The notes under the pieces were generated by a model. That model saw nothing but the letters and a program-made list of their open reading frames with translations, was not told the DNA's origin and ran no database searches. Made by a program: the position numbers and the translations under genes. A stretch of 36,472 nucleotides of DNA from Actinomycetales bacterium (lineage in GTDB: Bacteria > Actinomycetota > Actinomycetes > S36-B12 > UBA5976): positions 1-36,472 of the forward strand of contig JAGWXT010000020.1 in the NCBI GenBank assembly GCA_018969715.1, given 5' to 3'. This document shows positions 7,876 to 14,718 of this stretch, piece after piece. The first letter of the stretch is position 1. Each line of letters begins with the position of its first letter.

Positions 7876-7942
7876 ATATCATCGACGATATCGCGCATTG
7901 GACCTCTTGTTGCTCGTGAATTGCATCTGTACGATTCGTACA
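7876..7942 (+). promoter_or_regulatory. Toxin-antitoxin promoter and palindromic operator
   Basis: TTGTTG (7907-7912), 17 bases, then TACGAT (7930-7935) form a well-spaced sigma-70-type promoter whose start point falls at the ATG at 7942, implying a leaderless antitoxin mRNA. A perfect palindrome, TGTACGA-T-TCGTACA (7928-7942), covers the -10 box and the start codon. Its GTAC cores resemble YefM-type operators, so autorepression by the antitoxin or complex is likely. Further left, ATATC (7876-7880) and GATAT (7887-7891) form an AT-rich inverted repeat between this operon and the XRE remnant. Confidence 0.65.
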
Positions 7943-8193
7943 TGTCCGAGATAACCGTGAGTGATGCCCGCGAGCACCTCGCGGAAGTCATTGCCAGCGC
8001 CTCACGCTCGGGCGATCCCGTCTATCTGACCCGGCGCGGCAAGCCAGTAGCGGTCATCGTCGATCCGGGAGTCTTCGAACGCCTGCTCAGCGATGCCGAG
8101 GACGCTCTCGATCGTGCCGAACTCGCCATGGCCCGCGAGGAGGACCACTACGTGCCTTGGGACCAGGTCAAGGCCGACCTCGGTCTGGTGTGA
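7942..8193 (+). CDS. Phd/YefM-family antitoxin
   Basis: DNA-binding antitoxin that neutralises the RelE-like toxin encoded immediately downstream and represses its own operon. It has 83 residues. The N-terminal Phd/YefM fold is clear (MSEITVSDAREHLAEVI, then DPVYLTRRGKPVAVIVDP). The acidic C-terminus (LAMAREEDHYVPWDQVKADLGLV) is the expected toxin-wrapping segment. A TTG at 7921 is in frame, but ATG 7942 starts the domain correctly and coincides with the predicted transcription start and operator. The stop overlaps the toxin start by 4 nt (GTGA), so the pair is translationally coupled. Its position between two IS630-type ends suggests acquisition. Confidence 0.92.
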   Translation: MSEITVSDAREHLAEVIASASRSGDPVYLTRRGKPVAVIVDPGVFERLLSDAEDALDRAELAMAREEDHYVPWDQVKADLGLV

Positions 8194-8453
8194 GGCCGCG
8201 CTACGAGATCCGCATCGCACGCCGTGCTGCGAAATCCCTTGCGGCACTTCAGCGCCGTGAACAGCAACGCATTCGAGCCGCGATCGAACTCCTGGCCGAG
8301 GAACCACGCCCTCCCGCATGTATCGCGCTGGCAGGTGAGGACAGCGTGTATCGCGTCCGCGTGGGTGAATACCGAATCGTCTATGAAGTCATCGACAAAG
8401 TCCTCGTCATCCACGTCGTGGGCATCGGGCACCGACGCGAGGTCTACCGCTGA
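8190..8453 (+). CDS. RelE/ParE-family toxin
   Basis: Predicted mRNA interferase that would cut ribosome-bound mRNA when released from the antitoxin. It has 87 residues. RPRYEIRIARRAAKSLAALQ is the RelE N-terminal strand-helix. VYRVRVGEYRIVYEVIDKVLVIHVVGIGHRREVYR is the beta-sheet core and basic C-terminus, with the Arg, His and Tyr residues that RelE toxins use (RVRVGEYRIVYE, GHRREVYR). The GTG start at 8190 overlaps the antitoxin stop. The stop is 3 bp from the convergent HATPase ORF. An intact toxin next to an intact antitoxin suggests a working pair. Confidence 0.92.
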   Translation: MRPRYEIRIARRAAKSLAALQRREQQRIRAAIELLAEEPRPPACIALAGEDSVYRVRVGEYRIVYEVIDKVLVIHVVGIGHRREVYR

Positions 8454-8456
8454 CGC

Positions 8457-9002
8457 TCACACGACGAAGGCGCAGGGACCACAGAAGGCACCAGGTATTC
8501 GCGTCGCCCAGACCAGGAGTTCGGAATTGTCAGGAGGCGCACAGCGAACCGGGCGTGACCTGCCCAGCCCCTGCTCGGCGTCAATTCTGACCCCGATGCC
8601 GTCGTCACGAACGTTCACCTCGATCGCGTCACTCTCCACGGCCATGTGGACATCGATATGCGTCCCGCACCCATGAGTGACTGCGTTGTAAATGCCCTCC
8701 TCGACGATTTCGAAGATCCAGATGCGCAGAGCCGAAAGGTCTGTGACAGCGTCGAACGCCCGTTCATCGCCGGTCAGCGACACAACGGCGAGTCCCTGCC
8801 AACGCTCCACGAGCTGGGCGAGACGCTCAGGCAGTGCCCGGCCGTCATCGAAGGTTCCATCGACAACTGCCGTGAGGTCAACCACGACCTGGTCGAGGAT
8901 TGCCTGAGAGCGTTCCCGGGTGTCGGCTGCAGTTTCGCCGGCACCGGCAGTTCCGGAATCGAGCTTCAGCAGCATGGCGACCTCAGGGCGTCCGACGCGC
9001 AC
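8457..9002 (-). CDS. HATPase-domain protein, probable remnant of a sensor histidine kinase
   Basis: Up to 181 residues from GTG 9002 (172 from ATG 8975). RERSQAILDQVVVDLTAVV looks like a dimerisation-type helix. FEIVEEGIYNAVTHG has the N-box Glu and Asn of a GHKL ATPase, and VNVRDDGIGV is the G1 box. No G2 glycine loop or final strand follows: after DAEQGLG the sequence becomes RSRPVRCAPPDNSELL, which suggests a frameshift or decay. There is no membrane segment and no clear phospho-acceptor histidine. The reading frame stays open upstream to the IS element at 9016, so the 5' part may be missing. Before the IS insertion this ORF would have started about 12-15 nt after the pdtaS stop. Product and activity are uncertain. 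Confidence 0.5.
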   Translation of the reverse strand: MRVGRPEVAMLLKLDSGTAGAGETAADTRERSQAILDQVVVDLTAVVDGTFDDGRALPERLAQLVERWQGLAVVSLTGDERAFDAVTDLSALRIWIFEIVEEGIYNAVTHGCGTHIDVHMAVESDAIEVNVRDDGIGVRIDAEQGLGRSRPVRCAPPDNSELLVWATRIPGAFCGPCAFVV

Positions 9003-9016
9003 GGCCCTTCGGACCC

Positions 9017-10034
9017 TAGTGGTGTGTCTCAGGTTTGGCTTTCTCGGTTGTGGAGGGCGACGCGTCCGCGTTGGACCTTGGTGAGGATGGATTCGGCGGT
9101 GGCGGTCCAGATGAGGGGTTTGGGGTGCTCGTTGTTCACGCGTAGGTAGGTCTCGATTGAGGAGATGAGGGCGGGGACGCTGGGGAATGCGCCGCGGCGG
9201 AGGTTCTTGTCGGTGAGTTCGCGGAAGAAGCGTTCGACGAGGTTGAGCCAGCTTGACGAGGTCGGGGTGAAGTGAAGGTGGAAGCGGAGGTGCTTGGCCA
9301 GCCAGGCGGTGACGTTCGGGTGCGTGTGGGTTGCGTCGTTGTCCAGATGTGGATGGCTAGGGGCTTGGGGACGTTGCGGTCGACGGCTCGCAGGAAGGTG
9401 AGGAACTCTTCGTGACGGTGCCGGGGCAGGCACTGGCCGAAGACTTTGCCGGTGGCGACGTCGAGTGCGGCGAACAGGGTCGTGGTGCCGTTGCGCTTGT
9501 CGTCGTGGGTCATCGTGCCGGCCCGGCCCTTGACCATGGGCAGGGAGGGCTGGGTGCGGTCCAGTGCCTGGATCTGGCTGTTGTCGTCCATGCACAGCAC
9601 CACCGTCGCCGGGCTCACCCCTCCGTACTCGGCCATCACCCGGCACGACCAGTGCGTGTGCCCCCCGGGAACGTCGTGCAGCGTGAGGTCCACGAACGCG
9701 TCGATCTTCGCCTGCGGTATCGACACCTTGCGGCCACGCCCCTTGGCAACCCGGCCCCACCCGGCCAACCCGTCAGCCTCGAAACTGGCCCGCCACGCCC
9801 GCACCGACACCGCCGTCACCGCCAAGTCAGCCGCGATCCGGCTGTTCGCGACGCCATCCGCAGCGGCCAGCAACGCCCGCGCCCGCACGACCTCACGATG
9901 CGGCGCGGTCCGCGACCGCGCGATCCGGTCCACCGCCTCTCGTTGACCCGGCGACATCACCAACGCAGCAGCAACCCGACTCATCCCCCAAGACCACCTC
10001 ACAACTGCATAGTCATTTGCGAGACACACCACTA
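9017..10034 (-). mobile_element. IS630-family insertion sequence, full length
   Basis: CTAGTGGTGTGTCTC at 9016-9030 is the exact inverse of GAGACACACCACTAG at 10021-10035. This gives 15-bp matching ends within a unit of about 1.02 kb flanked by TA (9017-9018 and 10033-10034), the IS630/Tc1-type TA target duplication, here in a CTAG context. The single transposase is on the minus strand and is frameshifted. Removing the element with one TA restores GGC-TAG-GGT on the minus strand, so it inserted into the stop codon of pdtaS without changing the product. A solo end of a sister copy lies at 7561-7643. Confidence 0.92.
9029..9984 (-). pseudogene. IS630-family transposase, frameshifted
   Basis: DDE transposase read in two frames. 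The 5' frame (ATG 9984, MSRVAAALVMSPGQ) has the N-terminal helix-turn-helix (NSRIAADLAVTAVSVRAW) and the first catalytic region VVLCMDDNSQIQALDRTQPS, and runs to LAIHI. The correct continuation, HLDNDATHTHPNV with the second Asp and WLNLVERFF with the catalytic Glu, is in another frame that ends at 9029. The switch lies at about 9345-9352. One extra base between ATC and TGG would restore an I-x-D-N sequence, so a 1-nt deletion is the simplest explanation. I see no A- or T-rich slippery heptamer that would suggest programmed frameshifting. A GTG inside the terminal repeat (10032) could give a longer N-terminus. Confidence 0.85.
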
Positions 10035-11492
10035 GCCGTCCCCCTCACCGCCGAGCGGGACGGTGACCTCGGCCACCACGCCGGCACCAGCGGCTGGTCC
10101 GATGGTCACGCTGCCGCGGAGGTCGCTGCTCACCAGTGACTCGACGATGAGCAGTCCCAGTGTGGGCTGCCCGGTCCTCTCGCCGGCCGGCGGCAGGCCC
10201 GGCCCATAGTCGCGCACCGCCACGCGCAGCGAGCGCTCGGTGCGGCTCACTGTCACCGCGACCGGATGAGCAGTCGGACGGCCATGCCGGACGGCGTTCT
10301 CCAGCAGTTCGCACACCACGAGGGCCAGCGGCGTTGCCACCGCGGAATCCAGGGTGCCGATGTGGCCGGAGACCGTGATCGCCGGCTCCCCGTCCAGCCC
10401 ACCCCCGTCCAGCCCACCCCCGTCCAGCCCACCCACGACAAGGCCGATCAGCCGTCGCAGCACACCGTCGAAGTCGACCGCCAGCCCCGGCTGAACCGCG
10501 AGGGTCTCGTGGACCACCGCGATCGTTGCCACCCGCCGGCCCGCCTCCGCCAGGGCAGCCGCCGCCGCCGGGTCCCCAACACGTCGCTGCTGCAGGCGCA
10601 GCAGCGCGGCCACGGCGTGCAGATTGTTCTTCACCCGGTGGTGGATCTCCCGGATCGTGGCGTCCTTGCCCAGGAGGGCCCGCTCGCTGCGGCGAAGTTC
10701 GGTGACATCGCGCAGCAGGAGCAATGCTCCCGTCCGAGTTTGCCCCCCGAGGGGAACGCTGCGGACCGTGAGGGTCGCGTTGGCCGAGGCAACCTCGGTG
10801 GTCCCGCTCACCCGACCCCCGGCGATGAGCAGCAGGGACTCATCCACCGGTCCGGGTCGATGGATGAGGGCGCCCAGTCGCTGTGCGAACGGCTGGCCGA
10901 GCAGGGCCGTCCCCCAGCCGAGCCGTCGGCAGGCGGAGACGGCATTGGGGCTGGCGAAACGGACCAGGCCAGCGGCATCGCACACGATGAGGCCATCGCC
11001 GACCCGCGGCGGGGCGGCCACCGGCGTCTCGGTCGATGGAGGCGGGAAGGAGCCGTCGGCGACCATCGTCAGCAGGATCTCGGCGGTCTCCCGGTAGACC
11101 TGCTCGAGTCGGCCGGCACGGCTGGCGTGCTCGTCATGGTGCACGGAGAGCACTGCGATCGGTCGGCCCTCGCGCATCACCGGCACCGCGGTGACCGCAG
11201 CGAGGCAGACCGGACCGTGGGCGCCGGCCAAGGCGCGCTCGAGGTCGGGGCGCGCTCCGAGCATCGCCACCGTCCCCACAAGATCGTCCGCCACCCGCGT
11301 TGCCGCTGTCGCGGCACGCACCTGTGCCCCAGCGACGAATCCGCCGCCGTGCCACACGGGCAGCCACAGCACCAGGTCGGCCATCGCGAGGTCGGCCAGC
11401 AGGCTCCACTCGGCGAGTAGGCCGCGGATCCGCTCAAGGTCGTCCTCGGACAGGTCGGTATGCCGGTCGGCGAGGGCGGCGAGGGTTGCCAC
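10032..11492 (-). CDS. pdtaS: PdtaS-type cytosolic sensor histidine kinase
   Basis: Soluble two-component kinase that in actinobacteria phosphorylates the ANTAR RNA-binding regulator PdtaR; no pdtaR is in this window. It has 486 residues. A GAF-like N-terminus (VATLAALADRHTDLSEDDLE, then LLADLAMADLVLWLP) aligns with mycobacterial PdtaS. A PAS region follows, then the HisKA_2 motif IHHRVKNNLHAVAALLRLQQ with the phospho-acceptor at His284 or His285, and an HATPase domain with CELLENAVRHG and VRDYGPGLPP. A GGLDG repeat sits between the DHp and ATPase parts. GTG 11492 is preferred over ATG 11534 because it matches the family N-terminus and has CATCCT 6 nt upstream; the ATG would overlap the bioY start codon. 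The TAG stop straddles the IS boundary. Confidence 0.93.
   Translation of the reverse strand: MATLAALADRHTDLSEDDLERIRGLLAEWSLLADLAMADLVLWLPVWHGGGFVAGAQVRAATAATRVADDLVGTVAMLGARPDLERALAGAHGPVCLAAVTAVPVMREGRPIAVLSVHHDEHASRAGRLEQVYRETAEILLTMVADGSFPPPSTETPVAAPPRVGDGLIVCDAAGLVRFASPNAVSACRRLGWGTALLGQPFAQRLGALIHRPGPVDESLLLIAGGRVSGTTEVASANATLTVRSVPLGGQTRTGALLLLRDVTELRRSERALLGKDATIREIHHRVKNNLHAVAALLRLQQRRVGDPAAAAALAEAGRRVATIAVVHETLAVQPGLAVDFDGVLRRLIGLVVGGLDGGGLDGGGLDGEPAITVSGHIGTLDSAVATPLALVVCELLENAVRHGRPTAHPVAVTVSRTERSLRVAVRDYGPGLPPAGERTGQPTLGLLIVESLVSSDLRGSVTIGPAAGAGVVAEVTVPLGGEGDG
10391..10435. repeat. 15-bp in-frame tandem repeat inside pdtaS, three copies
   Basis: CGTCCAGCCCACCCC occurs three times in a row (10391, 10406, 10421; the last base differs in the third). 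On the coding strand it encodes GGLDG repeats at the entrance of the HATPase domain. The unit length of 15 bp keeps the frame. Confidence 0.9.
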
Positions 11493-11519
11493 CGCGGCAG
11501 GATGCCATGCCGTGCGTCC

Positions 11520-11525
11520 TACGAT
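11520..11525 (+). promoter_or_regulatory. -10 box of bioY (leaderless)
   Basis: TACGAT lies 7 nt before the bioY ATG, so transcription would begin at or next to the start codon. The same hexamer at similar spacing precedes the Phd-type antitoxin gene. No clear -35 box is visible inside the pdtaS 5' region. Confidence 0.45.
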
Positions 11526-11532
11526 TCCCTCC

Positions 11533-12132
11533 ATGACAACCGCCCCGGCCTATGGCGCCGCTCGCCCCGCAGCCCGTGTCCTCGCCGACCTTGCCTCGCC
11601 GGCGTGGGCCGCGCAGGTCGCGCTCGTCCTGGCGGGGGCGGCGTTCGTCGGGGTGTGCGCGCAGATCGCGATCCCGCTGCCGTTCACCCCGGTGCCGGTG
11701 ACGCTGCAGACGTACGCGGTGCTCGTGGTCGGCGGCGCCCTCGGGGGCCTGCGGGGGGTGGCTGCGATGGCCCTCTATGCCCTCGCTGGCCTCGCCGGGG
11801 TGCCATGGTTCGCGCAGGGTGGCTCCGGGGTGAGCGTGCCGACACTGGGCTACATCATCGGGTTCATTGCCGCGGCGGCGCTGGTGGGCCACTGGGCGCA
11901 GGGCGGGGGGACGCGCGGGGTTGCGCGCACGACCATTGCCATGCTGCTGGGCAGTGCGGTGATCTACGCCTGCGGCGTGACGTGGCTGGCCCTGAGCCTC
12001 GGACTGACCCCGGGCGATGCGCTGGCGAAGGGGCTGTGGCCGTTCGTCATAGGCGACCTCATCAAGGTGGCCGCTGCCGGGCTGACGATCCCGTTGGCGT
12101 GGCGCGCCTTCGGTGGCCGCGGTGGCCGCTAG
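11533..12132 (+). CDS. bioY: Biotin transporter substrate-binding S component BioY
   Basis: Membrane S component of an energy-coupling-factor transporter that imports biotin. It has 199 residues and about six hydrophobic helices, both typical. FVGVCAQIAIPLPFTPVPVTLQTYAVL contains the family hallmark between the first two helices. GLRGVAAMALYALAGLAGVPWFAQGGSG and GYIIGFIAAAALVGH follow, and the C-terminal PFVIGDLIKVAAAG is also diagnostic. No BioM/BioN (ATPase/EcfT) genes are adjacent, so it would use a shared ECF module or act alone. The ATG overlaps an alternative pdtaS ATG on the other strand. The biotin-related gene in the equivalent mycobacterial block (Rv3221c, biotinyl-binding TB7.3) is not present here. 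Confidence 0.94.
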   Translation: MTTAPAYGAARPAARVLADLASPAWAAQVALVLAGAAFVGVCAQIAIPLPFTPVPVTLQTYAVLVVGGALGGLRGVAAMALYALAGLAGVPWFAQGGSGVSVPTLGYIIGFIAAAALVGHWAQGGGTRGVARTTIAMLLGSAVIYACGVTWLALSLGLTPGDALAKGLWPFVIGDLIKVAAAGLTIPLAWRAFGGRGGR

Positions 12133-12180
12133 CGCCCGGGCGGGCGTGGCCGCGAGCGCTGGGGCGGCCGCGGGGGTGAC

Positions 12181-13857
12181 ATGGGCGCTCTGACCGGGCA
12201 CGGTGGCGTGCAGGCCGTCGCCGCCGCCCTGCGTCATGGGGTGCGCGCCCTGTTCACGTTGTCGGGGGCGCATGTGTTCCCCATCTACGACGCGGCTGTC
12301 GGCGGCAAGGATCGGGTGACCGCCGGGCAACCCGGGCCCCTTGCGCTGTACGACGTTCGCCATGAGCAGTCTGCGGTGTTCGCCGCCGAGGCGACGGGGA
12401 AGCTGACCCGCACCCCCGGCTGTGCGGTCGTCACCGCTGGACCGGGGGTGACCAATGCGGTCAGCGGCATCACCTCGGCATGGTTGAGCGGGGTGCCGTT
12501 GGTCGTCCTCGGGGGTCGGGCACCCGATGCCCGCTGGGGTGCCGGTGCCCTGCAGGAACTCGACCACCCCCCGCTCCTGGCGAGCGTGACGAAGGCCGCC
12601 GGGACCGTCCACGATGCCGGCCAGATCAGGGCCGAGGTCGATGCGGCATTCCACCTCGCTGGCCAGCCCCACCGAGGGCCGGTCTTCCTCGATATCGCGA
12701 TGGACGCCCTCTACACCGAGTCCACCACGGTGGCACCGGAGCTGCCCGCGGCGACGGACCGGGAATGCGACCCGGCGGCGCTGGCCACAGCCGCGTCGAT
12801 CCTTGCCGAGGCCCACGCCCCACTGGTCGTGATCGGGTCGGATGTGTGGAACGACGGTGCCGAGGAGGCGGTCGTCACCCTCGTGACAACCCTCGATATC
12901 CCGGCGATCGCCAATGGGTCTGGCCGTGGTGTGCTGCCGCCGGGGCACCGGCTGCTCGTGAGTGCCGCGCGTTCCCATGCGGTGCGGGGGGCCGACGTCG
13001 TCCTCGTCCTCGGCGCCCCCCTGGACTTCCGGCTCGGGTTCGGGGTGTTCGGCCCGGCCGAACGGCCCGCCACGGTGATCCATGCCATCGATGCGGCCAG
13101 TCAGCGGGCCACCCACGCTGCGGCCCACACCCTCATCGGCGACATCGGGCGGATCGCCGGGGAGCTCACCGAACGGGTGCCCCGCCTGCGCACCGGGGTG
13201 CGCGCTGGCAGCCAGGCTCAGTGGGCGCAGGGGTGCGCTGAGCGGGCCGGGGCGGCGGCCGCCGAGCGGGCACAGGAGTGCGCGGCGGACTCGGAGCCGA
13301 TCCACCCGGCGCGGGTGTACGGAGAGGTGCGCCGACTACTCGACCCCGATGCGGTGATCATCGTGGACGGTGGGGACTTCGCCTCCTTCGCCGGTCGCTA
13401 CCTCGAACCGGGACGCCCGGGCTGCTGGCTTGACCCCGGACCGTTCGGGTGCCTCGGCACCGCGATGGGGTATTCGCTGGGGGCGCGGGTTGCCCGACCG
13501 TCCTCTCAGGTGGTGGTCCTCCTCGGCGACGGCGCGGCCGGGTTCTCGCTGGGCGACCTTGAGGCGCTCGCCCGCCAGCGCATCTCGGTGGCGATCATCG
13601 TGGGCAATAACGCCATGTGGGGGCTGGAACGCGGACCGATGCGCATGCTGTACGGCTACGACGTCGTCGCCGAGCTCAGCCCGGACGTCCGCTACGACCA
13701 GGCGGCCTGCGCCCTCGGTGCGGTGGGTGAGCACATCACCCGCCCGCAGGACCTGGCCGGCGCCCTGACGCGGGCGCTCGCCGCAGAGGGTCCCGCCGTC
13801 GTGAACGTTGCCCTCGACCCCGAGGTCGCCTACCCGCGTTCCACCTTCGGCATCTGA
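12181..13857 (+). CDS. IlvG-like thiamine-diphosphate enzyme (acetolactate synthase homologue)
   Basis: ThDP-dependent decarboxylase/ligase with 558 residues. The N-terminal pyrimidine-binding domain has VRHEQSAVFAAEA with the catalytic Glu62. The central domain contains GVLPPGHRLLVSAARSHA. The C-terminal domain has the ThDP motif beginning GDGAAGF at Gly449 and ending at Asn476-Asn477. It follows mycobacterial IlvG (Rv1820) along most of its length (FTLSGAHVFPIYD, RWGAGALQELDH, GCWLDPGPFGCLG, NAMWGLERGPM). IlvG-type proteins are usually annotated as acetolactate synthase, but many lack proven activity, and no ilvB/ilvN genes are near. It starts 48 bp after bioY, with GGGGGT just upstream of the ATG, and is probably co-transcribed. 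The true reaction could be another 2-oxoacid or acyl-CoA decarboxylation. Confidence 0.85.
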   Translation: MGALTGHGGVQAVAAALRHGVRALFTLSGAHVFPIYDAAVGGKDRVTAGQPGPLALYDVRHEQSAVFAAEATGKLTRTPGCAVVTAGPGVTNAVSGITSAWLSGVPLVVLGGRAPDARWGAGALQELDHPPLLASVTKAAGTVHDAGQIRAEVDAAFHLAGQPHRGPVFLDIAMDALYTESTTVAPELPAATDRECDPAALATAASILAEAHAPLVVIGSDVWNDGAEEAVVTLVTTLDIPAIANGSGRGVLPPGHRLLVSAARSHAVRGADVVLVLGAPLDFRLGFGVFGPAERPATVIHAIDAASQRATHAAAHTLIGDIGRIAGELTERVPRLRTGVRAGSQAQWAQGCAERAGAAAAERAQECAADSEPIHPARVYGEVRRLLDPDAVIIVDGGDFASFAGRYLEPGRPGCWLDPGPFGCLGTAMGYSLGARVARPSSQVVVLLGDGAAGFSLGDLEALARQRISVAIIVGNNAMWGLERGPMRMLYGYDVVAELSPDVRYDQAACALGAVGEHITRPQDLAGALTRALAAEGPAVVNVALDPEVAYPRSTFGI

Positions 13858-13899
13858 CGGCGGCGGGACTGATGGGTCAACAGCCGGGGGGCCAGCCGA

Positions 13900-13929
13900 C
13901 GGCCGGCACATCGCCAGGGGTACCGGCCG
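13900..13929. terminator. Possible hairpin between convergent ilvG-like and M23 genes
   Basis: CGGCCGG (13900-13906) and CCGGCCG (13923-13929) can form a 7-bp stem with a 16-nt loop within the 106-bp gap between two convergent stop codons. There is no T-tract. A transcription-ending role is plausible from position only. Confidence 0.3.
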
Positions 13930-13963
13930 GCGGACGGCCGCTGGCCATCGACATCGGCGACCG

Positions 13964-14572
13964 CTAGCGGCAGATCGCGAGCAGCAGCGGGTAGGGGTTC
14001 TCCTGAGACCACTGCTGGCCGCTGGGCCACCACTCGAAGTGCAGGTGAACCGAGCCGCGCGATCCGGTGTCACCCATCAGGGCGATGACGTCGCCACCCT
14101 TGACCCGGTCGCCGACCTTCACGAGGTTGCGCTCATTGTGGAGGTACCAGTACCCATGCCCACTGTTGCCGAGCAGGGCGACGTGGATGCCATAGGAATC
14201 CGATTCGCTCTTGGTGATGACACCGTCCTCAATGGCAACCAGCGGATCACCCCGGTTGCCGGACATGTCGATGCCCTTGTGCAGTCGGCCGCCCCCCCGC
14301 GGATCGTGCCAGTTGTCGTGGAGCGTGCCCGTGGGGGCCGGGCAGAACTTCCCGTTCGCCGACCGGCTCACCTGCGCTGCCACGCGCTCGGCCCGGCTCA
14401 TCGCAACCGACGTCCGCTCCCCGTCCCGCTGCGGCCGGACGATCTCAGTGGCCGCCGCCGGCAGGGCCGCACCCGCGATCAGGGCGGTGGCCATCGCGAG
14501 AGCGGCCGCTCCGCGGTGAACGGCCCGCTGCCGGGGAGCCTCAGCAGTCGCGCATCCCTCGTCAGCCGGCAT
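13964..14572 (-). CDS. Secreted M23-family metallopeptidase (LytM-like)
   Basis: Predicted exported peptidoglycan endopeptidase or cell-wall-binding protein of 202 residues. The start at 14572 is chosen because GGAGGG lies 7 nt upstream and it gives a clean signal peptide: positive charges (APRQRAVHRG), a hydrophobic core (AAALAMATALIAGAAL) and PAAAT as likely cleavage region near residue 42. An in-frame ATG at 14659 would bury the signal. The zinc ligands of M23 enzymes are all present: His98 and Asp102 (HKGID), and His178 in HLHFE (176-180), plus the additional active-site His145 in YWYLHNE. It is therefore probably catalytic rather than a degenerate LytM activator. In the mycobacterial version of this gene block I recall no peptidase at this place. 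Confidence 0.9.
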   Translation of the reverse strand: MPADEGCATAEAPRQRAVHRGAAALAMATALIAGAALPAAATEIVRPQRDGERTSVAMSRAERVAAQVSRSANGKFCPAPTGTLHDNWHDPRGGGRLHKGIDMSGNRGDPLVAIEDGVITKSESDSYGIHVALLGNSGHGYWYLHNERNLVKVGDRVKGGDVIALMGDTGSRGSVHLHFEWWPSGQQWSQENPYPLLLAICR

Positions 14573-14718
14573 CCGCACCCCTCCAACGTAGCAGCGGACC
14601 CTCCTGAAGGCCATGTCAGCCGCCCTTCCGTGCCGCGCCTCCTCCATGGCAACGCCCATCGCCGCCGCTGCCGACTGAGCCGCCCCTGCCGCCCCGGCCG
14701 ACTGATCCGGCCGCCCGC

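Noticed and set aside
8996-9015. IS insertion as the cause of truncation of the HATPase ORF
   Set aside because: Removing the IS puts pdtaS with its stop directly upstream, so the missing 5' part of the HATPase gene, if any, is not on the other side of this IS.
9340-9356. Programmed ribosomal frameshift in the IS transposase
   Set aside because: No slippery heptamer or downstream structure is obvious; a simple 1-nt loss restores the conserved sequence.
10266-11420. Long plus-strand frame opposite pdtaS
   Set aside because: No recognisable domain; pdtaS on the minus strand matches the kinase family throughout.
11434-13305. A 623-codon open frame on the minus strand
   Set aside because: It is antisense to the ilvG-like gene, with no domain recognised, Arg/Gly/His-rich composition and GC-driven absence of stops; the plus-strand reading is clearly a ThDP enzyme.
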